The position numbers and the translations under genes are program-made. Source: Phycicoccus sp. Root101 (GTDB lineage: Bacteria > Actinomycetota > Actinomycetes > Actinomycetales > Dermatophilaceae). From it: a DNA stretch of 64,000 nucleotides. Position 1 is the first letter of the stretch. Every line of letters starts with the position of its first letter. The stretch lies in assembly GCF_001426245.1 (NCBI RefSeq), contig NZ_LMCM01000008.1, positions 248,001 to 312,000 of the forward strand, read 5' to 3'. Below are positions 25,085 to 33,304 of the stretch, piece by piece. Under the pieces are notes generated by a model. It worked only from the letters and a program-made list of their open reading frames with translations. It did no database searches and was not told where the DNA came from.

Positions 25085-26377
25085 ATGACCCACCCCACCA
25101 CGGTGGCCTCCAGCACGAGCCGGACGCTCATCCCCGCGTCCGGCGTCGTGCTGGGCTTCGGGGCGGCTCTCGACTGCGAGATCCGTTGGGATGCAAGCGT
25201 CCTCAGCGACCTCGCCAGGTCGCATGGCGTGGTCCCCGACGAGCTCGTCGGCCAGCGCCCGATCTGCTCCGAACGAGACCTCGTGGTCTCGATCCTGGGC
25301 TACTTCGCCCGCAGCGCGGGTGGGGAGCGCCGGGTCGACGAGCCGGAGGTGATCGAGGAGTTCTGCGCCCGCTTCGACCGAGTGGCCTCGATCGGTGGGA
25401 CGTGCGTGCGGGCGGCGGCGGCGATGCTGCGGCTCGGCCAGCAGGCGACGGTGCACCTCGCGTTCGAGAGCGACCAGGTGCTCAGCCTCCTCCCGCCCGG
25501 TACGCAGGCGCTGGTCCCCGACGTGGACCTGCCGTCCTACCCGCACCTCGTCGTGCAGTACCCCGCCGGTGCCCGGGTGGTCACCGACCAGCTGGAACTC
25601 GTCGCGACCCGGGCCAACCGGCTGATCTACGTCAACGACCCGGCGAACGAGGAGATCGCGCTGAGTCCTGCACTCCCGTCCGCGGTCGCCGGGGCTGCTG
25701 TCTTCCTGGTCTCTGGCTTCAACGCCATGCGCAACCTCCCGGCCCTGCGCGCACGCCTGGACGTCGTGGAGGCCGCCGTCGTGCAACGCCGTGCATCCGG
25801 CACCGAGGGTGTCGTCATGTACGAGGACGCCGGGTTCCACCAGCCCGAGTTCGCGGAGGTCGTCCGCAGCCGGATGGCGCGGGTCGTCGACGTGTACAGC
25901 CTCAGCGACGAGGAGCTGGTCGACGCGGTCGCGGCCTCCGGCGCGCTCGACCTGCTGGACGCCGATGCGGTGCTCGCTGCCGTCTCGACGCTCGCCGCCC
26001 GACTCGGAGTCCCCACGGTGGTGGTCCACTCCCGGCACTGGGCGCTGGCCTTCGGCCCGACGGCCGGCCGGTACCGGGACGCCCTGGCCACCGGCACCGC
26101 TCTGGCCACCGCGCGGTACGCACACGGCGAGCTCGTCACCCACGACCACATCACCAGCGTCGCCGGTGCGAGCCCCGACCCGGCGGCGGTGGCCTTCGCC
26201 CGGCGGATCCGGGAGATCGCGGGGGAGCAGGTCACGGTCGTGGCCGTCCCCACCCTCGAGGTGCCGGACCCGACGACCGTGGGGCTCGGCGACACCTTCG
26301 TCGGCGGGTTCCTCGCAGCCTGCGCCAGACTGGTCGACGAGCAGTCCCACCCCGCGGCTGCAGGAAAGGCGCCATGA
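25085..26377 (+). CDS. ADP-dependent sugar kinase family (ADP-glucokinase/phosphofructokinase-like)
   Basis: A 430-aa ribokinase-fold protein that I assign to the ADP-dependent glucokinase/phosphofructokinase family. Evidence is the order of segments: a GGTCVRAAAAMLRLG region like the family's Gly-Gly sugar loop, VFLVSGFNAM, an acidic MYEDAGFH strand, VVVHSRHWALAFG, and the C-terminal catalytic motif TVGLGDTFVGG with general base Asp403. Known members use ADP to phosphorylate glucose at C6 or fructose-6-phosphate at C1. Here it would supply the ketose phosphate for the aldolase. GGAGG lies 10 nt before the ATG. Its stop overlaps the next start as ATGA. Such kinases are rare in bacterial sugar operons. 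Confidence 0.82.
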   Translation: MTHPTTVASSTSRTLIPASGVVLGFGAALDCEIRWDASVLSDLARSHGVVPDELVGQRPICSERDLVVSILGYFARSAGGERRVDEPEVIEEFCARFDRVASIGGTCVRAAAAMLRLGQQATVHLAFESDQVLSLLPPGTQALVPDVDLPSYPHLVVQYPAGARVVTDQLELVATRANRLIYVNDPANEEIALSPALPSAVAGAAVFLVSGFNAMRNLPALRARLDVVEAAVVQRRASGTEGVVMYEDAGFHQPEFAEVVRSRMARVVDVYSLSDEELVDAVAASGALDLLDADAVLAAVSTLAARLGVPTVVVHSRHWALAFGPTAGRYRDALATGTALATARYAHGELVTHDHITSVAGASPDPAAVAFARRIREIAGEQVTVVAVPTLEVPDPTTVGLGDTFVGGFLAACARLVDEQSHPAAAGKAP

Positions 26378-27669
26378 GCGACACGACCTCGTCCACCCCC
26401 ACCATCCCCGGTGCCGCTTCTGCAGCTGAGGTCGGAAGCGGCACCGGTACCACCCGCTGGGCCGAACGCCCGGCGCACCGGCTCTGGGTGCAGGAGCGGT
26501 TCGCGCGGATGATCGAGTTCGTCGGCCCGAGCGTCCTGCCCGGCGGTGGGTTCGCCTACCTCGGGGGTGATGGATCCCCGATGCCGGGGCGCGAGCCGTC
26601 CCTGCTGCTCACCGCCCGCATGACCCACGTGGCCGGCCTGGCCTCGGTGCTCGGCATCCCCGGCTCCGAGCGTCTGCTGGCCCACGGGCTGGCGTCCCTG
26701 GAGGGCGCCTTCCGTGACGAGGCGCACGGCGGCTGGTTCGGGACGCTGGAGCGGACCGGGCGCAAGACGGCATACGAGCACGTCCACGTCGTCCTGGCGG
26801 CGGCGTCGGCGCTGGCCGCGCAGGCCCAGGGGGCCGCGTCCGTCGGTGACCCGCAGGCCCTGGCGCGCGAGGTGACCCGAGTCGTCGAGGAGAAGTTCTG
26901 GCGTGAGGACGAGGGTGCGCTGTGCGAGTCGTGGTCGGCGACGTGGGACGACCCCGAGGAGTACCGCGGGGCGAACGCCAACATGCACGCGGTCGAGGCG
27001 TTCCTCGCGATCGGTGACGCGCTCGACGAGGACGTCTGGCACGCAAGGGCGCTGCGCATCTGCGAGCGCATCGTGAACCAGCACGCGCGTGGTCGCGACT
27101 GGCTGCTGCCCGAGCACTACGACGCGCAGTGGCAGGAGCTGCCCGACTACAACATCGACAACCCCAACGACCCCTTCCGCCCGTATGGCGCGACGTACGG
27201 CCACCTGCTCGAGTGGGCTCGCCTGCTGTGCGGCCTGCACGCCTCACCTCGCGTGCAGACCGGTCCCTGGGTGCTGGAGGCAGCCGAGGCGTTGGCGCGA
27301 AAGGCGTTGTCCGCGTGGGGAGTCGACGGCCGTGAGGGCCTGGTCTACACCGTCGACTGGGAGTCCGAGCCGGTCTCCGACGTCCGACTGCACTGGCCGA
27401 TCTGCGAGGGCATCCAGGCGACCGCGCTGCTCGGCGGGCTGACCGGTGACGACGAGTGGGAGCAGTGGTACCGCCGGCTGTGGGACCACGCAGCGGCGTA
27501 CTTCGTCGACACCACGGGCAGCTGGATCAACGAGCTCGACGAGGACATGAAGGAGGGTTTCGTGGTGTGGCCGGGACGTCCGGACGTCTACCACGCGACC
27601 GGCGCCTACATGGCGCCGCTGCTCCCCGCCTGGCCGTTCATGACGGTGGCCGCCGCCCGGCTGGGCTGA
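26374..27669 (+). CDS. AGE-family aldose-ketose isomerase, YihS-like
   Basis: A 431-aa (alpha/alpha)6-barrel protein of the N-acylglucosamine 2-epimerase family. Segments closely follow E. coli YihS (sulfoquinovose/mannose isomerase) as I remember it: TARMTHVAGLA, EEYRGANANMHAVEAFLAI, QELPDYNIDNPNDPFRPYG, GHLLEWARLL and GLVYTVDWESEPVS, then WPICEGIQA. His residues in NANMH, GHLLEW and the C-terminal DVYHATGAY are the expected catalytic set. About 20 extra residues at the N-terminus are low-complexity. It would convert the imported aldose to its ketose before the kinase step. It is coupled to the kinase gene by a 4-nt overlap. Confidence 0.88.
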   Translation: MSDTTSSTPTIPGAASAAEVGSGTGTTRWAERPAHRLWVQERFARMIEFVGPSVLPGGGFAYLGGDGSPMPGREPSLLLTARMTHVAGLASVLGIPGSERLLAHGLASLEGAFRDEAHGGWFGTLERTGRKTAYEHVHVVLAAASALAAQAQGAASVGDPQALAREVTRVVEEKFWREDEGALCESWSATWDDPEEYRGANANMHAVEAFLAIGDALDEDVWHARALRICERIVNQHARGRDWLLPEHYDAQWQELPDYNIDNPNDPFRPYGATYGHLLEWARLLCGLHASPRVQTGPWVLEAAEALARKALSAWGVDGREGLVYTVDWESEPVSDVRLHWPICEGIQATALLGGLTGDDEWEQWYRRLWDHAAAYFVDTTGSWINELDEDMKEGFVVWPGRPDVYHATGAYMAPLLPAWPFMTVAAARLG

Positions 27670-27762
27670 CGCACGTCGCGCGCCGATCCACGCAACCGGC
27701 CGCAAACCTCACTCTATTGACGGAGACGCCCGCTGCCCCGCCTGCGGGACACTGGCAGGCGC

Positions 27763-30700
27763 ATGTCGGACCGTCGAAGCGGGGATGCCATGGCCGAGGA
27801 GCAGGGTTCGGGCGAGGGAGAGGCACGCCGTCCGCCTCGACCAAGGGACCGTGGCCAGGGCAGGGCCGGTCCGGCGCCGTCACCCTCGGGCAGCTCCTCG
27901 AGCATGCCCGCGCTGGACCCGACCCAGATGGTCGAACGCGACTGGCTGCACGTCGGTCGACCCGGCAAGGCCCTCGAGGACCGCGCCATCGAGGTGGAGA
28001 TCCGCACAGCGCGCAAGGTCTGGGCCGTCGTCGCGGCGTTCACCCTGGTCCTGCTGCTGCTCAGCCTGCTCCGCGCGACCGGAGTCCTCCCGCTCGGGGA
28101 GGTGCGCCTCGCCGAGGGCGAGTCACGCGTGCCGGTGGAGGACGGCGACAGCCCGTGGCCCCGGGCCATGCTCGCCCTCCTCCTGCTGCAGGTGGCGACC
28201 CAGTTCGTCCTGGTCCTGCTGGTCGTCGAGCACCGCTACACCGCCGGGAGCACACGGGTCGGGGCCCGCAGGGTCGTGGAGAAGCCAGCCGCGAAGCATC
28301 CGTCGTTCAGCTCGTCGGTGCGAACCCTGCGCGGCTGGGTCCGCGCGACCCCGGCGCCGCCCCGGATCAAGGTCCTGCGCCTGGTCCTCCTCGTCCTGGT
28401 GGGCGCCGCGGTGGGGATCGACTGGGCCCGGTTGTCGTGGTGGCACACCGTCGTCATCGGTGCGGTCGCTGAGGTCACAGCCGCCGCGGCATACCTGCTC
28501 ACCGTCCGTGGGCTCGCGGACCGGCGCCGGGAGCTGCCCGGGACCGGGGGAGGTGCGCCACCGGCCGGAGCCCCACCCACCGGGACCACCGCCGTGGTCG
28601 ACACCCGAGACGCCGGGCCGCTCGCGATCGGTGCCTCCGGCGGTGGCATCCGCGCGACGGCGTTCGCCCTCGGGGGGATGCACGCGCTGCAGGACCACGC
28701 CAAGGAGCTCGGCCTCGACCGGGTCGAGGACGAGCCGGCGATCTTCGCCGTCAGCGGTGGCAGCTACATGGGCGCTGCGCTGGCCCTGCGGCGCCGCTTC
28801 GCCGGGGACGGCTCGCCGGTTCCCCCGATCCCGTGGACGCAGAGCTACCGGCCGAACTCGTCGGAGATCGAGCGGCTGCGTCGACACACCCGCTACCTGT
28901 TCGAGCCAGTGGCCCGATGGCGGGACGGGTTGGTCAGCCTCGTGCTCGGCGCATCGGTCAACGTCATCGTCGTCGGCCTGACGCTGCTGTTCGCGACGTT
29001 GGTCAGTGCGACTCTTGCCGTGACGGTGGGTTTCGTTGCAGCCCATCGGGTTTCACGAGTGGTGGACAACACCCCTGTCGTGCTGGTGGACGGGCTGCAG
29101 CTGGCTCCCTCGTGGGGCACCGGGCAGTGGCTGGGCCTGCTCAGCGTGCCCATCGCCTGCCTCGTCGTTTTGGTCGGGCTGACCGTGTGGGACTGGAGGG
29201 GGACGGCGGTCTTCGACGACACGGATCCCGACCAGCCGCAACGCGATGAGACCATCGCGACGCGAGACAAGGTGGCGCGCTGGCGTCCCCTCGTCCTCGG
29301 GGTGGCCGCGGTCTGGCTGGCTGTCGTCGCGGGGCTGCCGGCCGCCCTGGTGGGGGTGACGACCCTGACCACGAGCAACAAGCCGACCACCCTCGGCGCG
29401 GCGGCACTGAGCGGCCTGGGGTTCGGGACCCGCAGCATCTGCGAGGAAGCGGCATCGCAGAACATCGCCAAGGCCGTCAGCAAGGTCAGCCTCGAGGCCC
29501 GGATCAGCCCCGACGAGGCACGCAGTGTCGATGCCGGGGCGTGCGGGTACGAGACCGAGGTGACCCGGACGCTGGTCACCAAGGGCGACAAGGACCCCGC
29601 CAACGACGTGCTGCTGAAAGGGGACGACCAGGCGGCGCGGGACCTGGCCGGCGCCACCCGCGTCTCGGTCCAGATCGGTGGCATCTCGGGGCTGTTCCTC
29701 GCGGTCATCGGGCTGCTCCGGCGAGGCCCGTCACCCGAGGCGGCGGCCGAGGCGAATCTGATGGCGCGGGTCAAGCGGTACCTGCTGACCTGGCTTCCGC
29801 TCGCGATCGTGGGACTGGTCGCCGTGTACCTCCAGCTGTTGTGGATGTTCCACTACCTGATCGAGCTCAAGGGTCCCTTCACGCCGACGTTCGTGGCGTG
29901 GAGCGCGCTGCTCGTCGCTGTGGCGTGCTTGCTCGCCTACCTCGTCGACGCCAACGCGACCTCGATGCACGGCTTCTACCGGGCGCGGCTGGCGGACGCG
30001 TTCTGCGTGGGGATCGACGCGACCACGGGCCGTGCCGTCGAGCTGCCACCCGCGCAGGTGTACCGCTACTCCGACCTCGACGGCATCGGGCTCAACATCG
30101 TCGCGACGCTCAACTCCAAGGCCCCGAACGAGGCGCCGACGATGCGCGGCGGGTTCCCGGTCGTGTTCGGACCACAAGGGATCCGCGTCTTCCGGGAGGA
30201 GGGCACCACGGTGACGGTCCCGATGCGGGAGTACGAGGACTTCGCCGGCGCCGGTCGCACGTCCGTGATGGCGTCGGTCGCGATCAGCGGCGCCGCCATC
30301 TCGCCACTGATGGGGCGCTTCGGCATCCAGATGGCGCCGTACCGGTTGCTGCTCACCCTGTTCAACCTCCGCGTCGGCACGTGGGTGCGCAACCCGCTCC
30401 ACACCCACACCCCGGTCCTGGAGCGGCCGAAGGGCTGGCTGTGGCTCACGAGCAAGCCCGGTCTGACGAAGATCGCGGTGGAGGCCGCGGGGCGGCTGTC
30501 GGCAGACGACCGGTGGATCTACCTCAGCGACGGTGGGCACCTGGACAACACAGGACTGGTCGAGTGCGTGCGCCAGCACGTCACCTCGGGTGGTGATGCG
30601 GCCCGGCGGATCCTCATCTTCGACGCGAGCAACGACCCGCCGCAGTCGTGGTCCGCCGTCGGCGACGCCATCGCCGTCGTCCGGGCCGACCTCGACATCG

Positions 30701-31062
30701 ACCTCCAGCGGCAGATGATCGAGGACGAGCCGCCGTGGTTGCGCTGCTACCGCGATCCCCGCGGCCTCGAAGTGGTGGTGGTGAAGTCCGTCCGCGTCGA
30801 GCCGCCAGCCGCGGGGGCGACCGGCGTCGACTGGAACGCCGCGCTCCCGCCGAACGTGCAGTCGTTCCAGATCAACAACAAGGACTTCCCCCGCGCGCCG
30901 ACAGCGCGGCAGAAGTTCGGCGACCTCGAGTTCGAGGCCTACCGCGGCCTCGGGTATGCCGCGACCGTCACCTCGCTGCGCATGTGCCACTGGATCCCCG
31001 GAGCACCGCGGCGGTCCACCGCGCGGCCGAGGCCACAGCCGCACATCGCCGGGCTCCCCTGA
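27763..31062 (+). CDS. Patatin-like phospholipase domain membrane protein
   Basis: A 1099-aa protein. Residues about 80-240 hold three or four transmembrane helices. The patatin start follows: oxyanion loop GASGGGIRATAFALGG (about 290) and nucleophile region AVSGGSYMGAALAL (about 330), read as G-G-S-Y-M-G rather than strict G-x-S-x-G. Then come some six further hydrophobic segments (about 385-740), and only at about residue 922 the expected catalytic Asp in SDGGHLDNTGLVE. So the lipase domain is split by a membrane region. I infer acyl hydrolase activity at the membrane. ATG 27763 is used; ATG 27790 is an alternative. No partner genes are evident. Confidence 0.85.
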   Translation: MSDRRSGDAMAEEQGSGEGEARRPPRPRDRGQGRAGPAPSPSGSSSSMPALDPTQMVERDWLHVGRPGKALEDRAIEVEIRTARKVWAVVAAFTLVLLLLSLLRATGVLPLGEVRLAEGESRVPVEDGDSPWPRAMLALLLLQVATQFVLVLLVVEHRYTAGSTRVGARRVVEKPAAKHPSFSSSVRTLRGWVRATPAPPRIKVLRLVLLVLVGAAVGIDWARLSWWHTVVIGAVAEVTAAAAYLLTVRGLADRRRELPGTGGGAPPAGAPPTGTTAVVDTRDAGPLAIGASGGGIRATAFALGGMHALQDHAKELGLDRVEDEPAIFAVSGGSYMGAALALRRRFAGDGSPVPPIPWTQSYRPNSSEIERLRRHTRYLFEPVARWRDGLVSLVLGASVNVIVVGLTLLFATLVSATLAVTVGFVAAHRVSRVVDNTPVVLVDGLQLAPSWGTGQWLGLLSVPIACLVVLVGLTVWDWRGTAVFDDTDPDQPQRDETIATRDKVARWRPLVLGVAAVWLAVVAGLPAALVGVTTLTTSNKPTTLGAAALSGLGFGTRSICEEAASQNIAKAVSKVSLEARISPDEARSVDAGACGYETEVTRTLVTKGDKDPANDVLLKGDDQAARDLAGATRVSVQIGGISGLFLAVIGLLRRGPSPEAAAEANLMARVKRYLLTWLPLAIVGLVAVYLQLLWMFHYLIELKGPFTPTFVAWSALLVAVACLLAYLVDANATSMHGFYRARLADAFCVGIDATTGRAVELPPAQVYRYSDLDGIGLNIVATLNSKAPNEAPTMRGGFPVVFGPQGIRVFREEGTTVTVPMREYEDFAGAGRTSVMASVAISGAAISPLMGRFGIQMAPYRLLLTLFNLRVGTWVRNPLHTHTPVLERPKGWLWLTSKPGLTKIAVEAAGRLSADDRWIYLSDGGHLDNTGLVECVRQHVTSGGDAARRILIFDASNDPPQSWSAVGDAIAVVRADLDIDLQRQMIEDEPPWLRCYRDPRGLEVVVVKSVRVEPPAAGATGVDWNAALPPNVQSFQINNKDFPRAPTARQKFGDLEFEAYRGLGYAATVTSLRMCHWIPGAPRRSTARPRPQPHIAGLP

Positions 31063-31071
31063 CGGGTTCCG

Positions 31072-31117
31072 TCACCGGGGTGACCGTTGACCACGAACAG
31101 TGGAGTCACCCCGGTGA
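31072..31117. terminator. Bidirectional terminator hairpin
   Basis: TCACCGGGGTGAC (31072-31084) pairs perfectly with GTCACCCCGGTGA (31105-31117) around a 20-nt loop, between the ends of the convergent patatin and SMR genes. Confidence 0.8.
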
Positions 31118-31123
31118 GCAAGG

Positions 31124-31438
31124 TCAGTGGGCGAGCTTGAGCCCGACCACGCCGGCGACGATCAGGCCCAGGCACACCAGCCGTGCCGCGGTCGCCGGCT
31201 CTTCGAGCGCGACGATGCCGTAGACGGCGGTGCCCACCGCGCCGATGCCCACCCACACGGCATACGCCGTGCCGACCGGCAGGGTGCGCAGCGCGAAACC
31301 GAGCCCTGCCATCGAGGCGACCAGGGCGACCGCGAAGATCGCGGTGGGGAGAGGGCGCGTCAGCGTGCGTGACTCGGCCAGGGCAGAGGCCCAGACGGTC
31401 TCGAGGACCCCTGAGACGACGAGTGCGATCCAGGACAT
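31124..31438 (-). CDS. Small multidrug resistance family exporter, guanidinium (Gdx/SugE) type
   Basis: A 104-aa four-helix SMR protein. The start at 31438 (MSWIALVVSGVLETVWASAL) has GGAGG 6 nt upstream; the longer frame would begin inside the riboswitch. The proton/substrate-binding Glu is in GVLETVWA, the first helix, as Glu13 of the family. Helix 3 carries GTAYAVWVGIGAVGTAVYG. The Gdx subfamily exports guanidinium in exchange for protons. The guanidine-III riboswitch just upstream argues strongly for this role rather than broad drug efflux. It probably works as an antiparallel homodimer. Confidence 0.92.
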   Translation of the reverse strand: MSWIALVVSGVLETVWASALAESRTLTRPLPTAIFAVALVASMAGLGFALRTLPVGTAYAVWVGIGAVGTAVYGIVALEEPATAARLVCLGLIVAGVVGLKLAH

Positions 31439-31452
31439 GACATACCTCCGGA

Positions 31453-31491
31453 GCACCGTCGTGTCCGACCGGGTACGGCGCGCTCGTCCGG
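31453..31491 (-). promoter_or_regulatory. Guanidine-III riboswitch (ykkC-III)
   Basis: Read on the minus strand from 31491 the leader is CCGGACGAGCGCGCCGTACC followed by CGGTCGGACACGACGGTGC. This is a near copy of the ykkC-III consensus (CCGGACGAG...GCGCCGUACCCGGUC..GGACA.GACGGCGC), whose class folds as a compact pseudoknot. It ends 15 nt before the ATG, so its 3' strand adjoins GGAGG: guanidine binding can free the ribosome site. It controls the SMR exporter gene. Confidence 0.9.
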
Positions 31492-31554
31492 AGCCTTGCT
31501 GAGGCTTGCCCAGATTCTACAGGCCGGCCTCTGGCCGCCGGCTCCACAGGTTCC

Positions 31555-31560
31555 TAGGCT
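31555..31560 (+). promoter_or_regulatory. -10 element of a probable leaderless promoter
   Basis: TAGGCT, 6 nt, then ATG 31567. No Shine-Dalgarno sequence is present before this start. Confidence 0.6.
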
Positions 31561-31566
31561 GACCTC

Positions 31567-32087
31567 ATGGCACCCGGGAGGGCCTCGCAGCACCGAGTCG
31601 CGGCGGTGGACGTCGCCGAGGACGTCGTCGTGCGGCAGTACCGGTACCTCCTCACGACGGCGTCGGTCGACGCACTCCAGGGGATCCACGTCGAGGTGAT
31701 GGGGAGCCTGTCCGTGGCCGACCGGGCGAGGGTGCTGGGGGCGTTGCTCGACGCGTTCGCGACAGGTCGTCACGTGGACGCCACCGAGACGGACAAGGTC
31801 GCCCACCTGGTCGCCGTCGGTGCCCATCGAGCACCGCTGGCGTGGTTGGACAGCCTGGCCGCACGTTCGCCCGGCGGCTGGCTGCGGGGGTGCTCGACAC
31901 CGAGGCGTCATTCGGGCGGTTCAACGGGTATGCCGCGTGGGACGGCGAGTCGCCCGAACCGGTGGAGGATCCCGGGCCGAACGACGGGTTCGACCCCCGC
32001 GGGATGGGGGATGCCAGCACGGCTCGCTACCGCACGCGCGTCAACAGGGACCCGCGGATCTACCTGTATGGCGCCACCGGAGTCTGA
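31567..32087 (+). pseudogene. Hypothetical protein gene with a frameshift
   Basis: The frame from ATG 31567 codes a sensible sequence (DVVVRQYRYLLTTASVDALQ ... HLVAVGAHRAPLAWLDSL) up to about 31857 and then turns Arg/Ser-rich. A second frame takes over at the same point with ARRLAAGVLDTEASFGRFNG, YAAWDGESPEP, GPNDGFDPRGMGDASTARYR and TRVNRDPRIYLYG, ending at TGA 32087. Restoring one base near CTGGCCGCACG (about 31853-31865) joins them into one protein of about 173 residues. Either the gene is broken or the assembly has a base missing there. The family is not recognised. Confidence 0.7.
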
Positions 32088-32160
32088 CGCCTGCTCGCCT
32101 ACTGGGCGTGCTTGGCGGCGCGTCGGGCTCGGCAGGGCGGGCTCGGCGGGGCTCACCCGC

Positions 32161-32355
32161 CTACAGGGCGCCGTGGGTGGGGTCGAAGTGCTCACCCTGT
32201 CGTTGGCGCGCGGCCTTGGCCGACCAGTCCTGCCAGTCGTCCTCGGTCGGTTGGTAGCGCCGGCGCCGGACGATGGCCGAGATCACGATCAGGACCCCGA
32301 GCATGATCAGGAAGGGGAGCAGGATCCAGAACGCGACGGTCCAGAACATCGTCAT
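32161..32355 (-). CDS. Small single-pass membrane protein, unknown
   Basis: A 64-aa protein from ATG 32355: MTMFWTVAFWILLPFLIMLG plus VLIVISAIV forms one long helix, then RRRRYQP marks the cytoplasmic side and an acidic/basic tail (TEDDWQDWSAKAARQRQGEH) follows. The longer upstream frame is not membrane-like. No family is known to me. Confidence 0.6.
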   Translation of the reverse strand: MTMFWTVAFWILLPFLIMLGVLIVISAIVRRRRYQPTEDDWQDWSAKAARQRQGEHFDPTHGAL

Positions 32356-32457
32356 CACCGCTTGCGGAGTAGGGGTGATCGAGCTTCCAGTGTCCTGCGA
32401 CTGCGACCCTGGCGACAAGGGACAGACCGGACCACCTGAGGTCACGAACGAGGACGG

Positions 32458-33102
32458 TCAGGCCTCGCGCCGCGACTCTCGTTCGTCGTGCGCCACCTGG
32501 CGACGGAGCTCTCCGTCCGCATCGAGCCACCGCAGGGCGCGCCGCTGGATGAAGAGGCCCAAGGCGATCGAGGCGGCCAGGGTCGCGAGGTTGAGGAGCC
32601 ACCGCAGGAAGTCGCTGTCGATGTTCGGCGAGATCGTTCGGTAGACGAGGTACGCAGCCATCACGAGGACGACCCAGGCCACCATGGCGAGGTACCGGGC
32701 GAAGAGGAAGCCGCGGACCGACAGCCGCGCCGGGCGAGCCCTGGGTTCCTCGCCCAGGCTCAAGAACGCGATGTTCGACGGCACGTCGTCCATGTTGATC
32801 CAGGGCCTCGGATCCACTCCGTGCTCCATCGCCCTGCGGATGAGGTGACCGGTGGCTGCTCGTCGCCGATCCCCGGGCTCGTGGACCGTGCCGGAGGCGT
32901 GCTCGTTGCGGTCGACCGGTTCGCCTGCGGCTCGGCGCTTCTCGATGTCGTCCCGGATCGACTCCAGCAAGGTCATGAACTCGCGCTCGTTGTCGAACGC
33001 GGCGACGACGACGTGCCGCCGCTCGTGTCGATCCGGGTCGTACCGGTAGTGCCGGACCACGAACCGCCGGATGCTGTCGTCCTCCGCATCGACCCTGGCC
33101 AC
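32458..33102 (-). CDS. Two-helix membrane protein, unknown
   Basis: A 214-aa protein starting at GTG 33102, supported by TAGGCT exactly 6 nt upstream. The first 120 residues are soluble, starting with RRFVVRHYRYDPDRHERRHV and VVAAFDNEREFMTLLESIRD. Two transmembrane helices follow (FLFARYLAMVAWVVLVMAAYL and LLNLATLAASIALGLFIQR), then a charged tail. No family is recognised. It is the last chromosomal gene before the tRNA-Arg island and originally lay downstream of that tRNA gene. Confidence 0.72.
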   Translation of the reverse strand: MARVDAEDDSIRRFVVRHYRYDPDRHERRHVVVAAFDNEREFMTLLESIRDDIEKRRAAGEPVDRNEHASGTVHEPGDRRRAATGHLIRRAMEHGVDPRPWINMDDVPSNIAFLSLGEEPRARPARLSVRGFLFARYLAMVAWVVLVMAAYLVYRTISPNIDSDFLRWLLNLATLAASIALGLFIQRRALRWLDADGELRRQVAHDERESRREA

Positions 33103-33108
33103 CTGGGC

Positions 33109-33114
33109 AGCCTA
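33109..33114 (-). promoter_or_regulatory. -10 element of a probable leaderless promoter
   Basis: On the minus strand TAGGCT, 6 nt, then the GTG at 33102 of the two-helix membrane protein. Confidence 0.6.
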
Positions 33115-33256
33115 GGCCCGGGGACGTCTCGGCAGGGGCTGTCAGTGGCGCGCGCCAGAGACGCCTTGCTCTGTTGTGGTCCGGTGGCGCCGGAAGGGCG
33201 AGGACCGGGCACCGATGCGGTGGCGAAACGTCGGCACCGGTGGCACTGCGGAAACT

Positions 33257-33304
33257 TGGTGGTGCCCTCGGGCAGATTCGAACTGCCGACACCCGCTTTA
33301 GGAG
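33257..33304 (-). repeat. Distal attachment site (orphan tRNA-Arg 3' half)
   Basis: Identical over 48 bp to 53282-53329. On the minus strand it contains the anticodon, the 3' anticodon-stem strand, T-arm (GGCAGTTCGAATCTGCC), acceptor strand and CCA of tRNA-Arg(CCT) but no 5' half, so it is not a functional tRNA. It marks the junction with the original chromosome. Confidence 0.92.

Noticed and set aside
32100-32439. Continuation of the 31567 frame to 290 codons
   Set aside because: After the frameshift point it is Arg/Ser/Pro-rich and runs antisense to a small membrane-protein gene; the other frame ending at 32087 is the sensible one.
33257-33304. Complete tRNA gene at the left island end
   Set aside because: Only the anticodon and 3' half are present; no D arm or 5' acceptor strand follows, so it is an attachment-site remnant.
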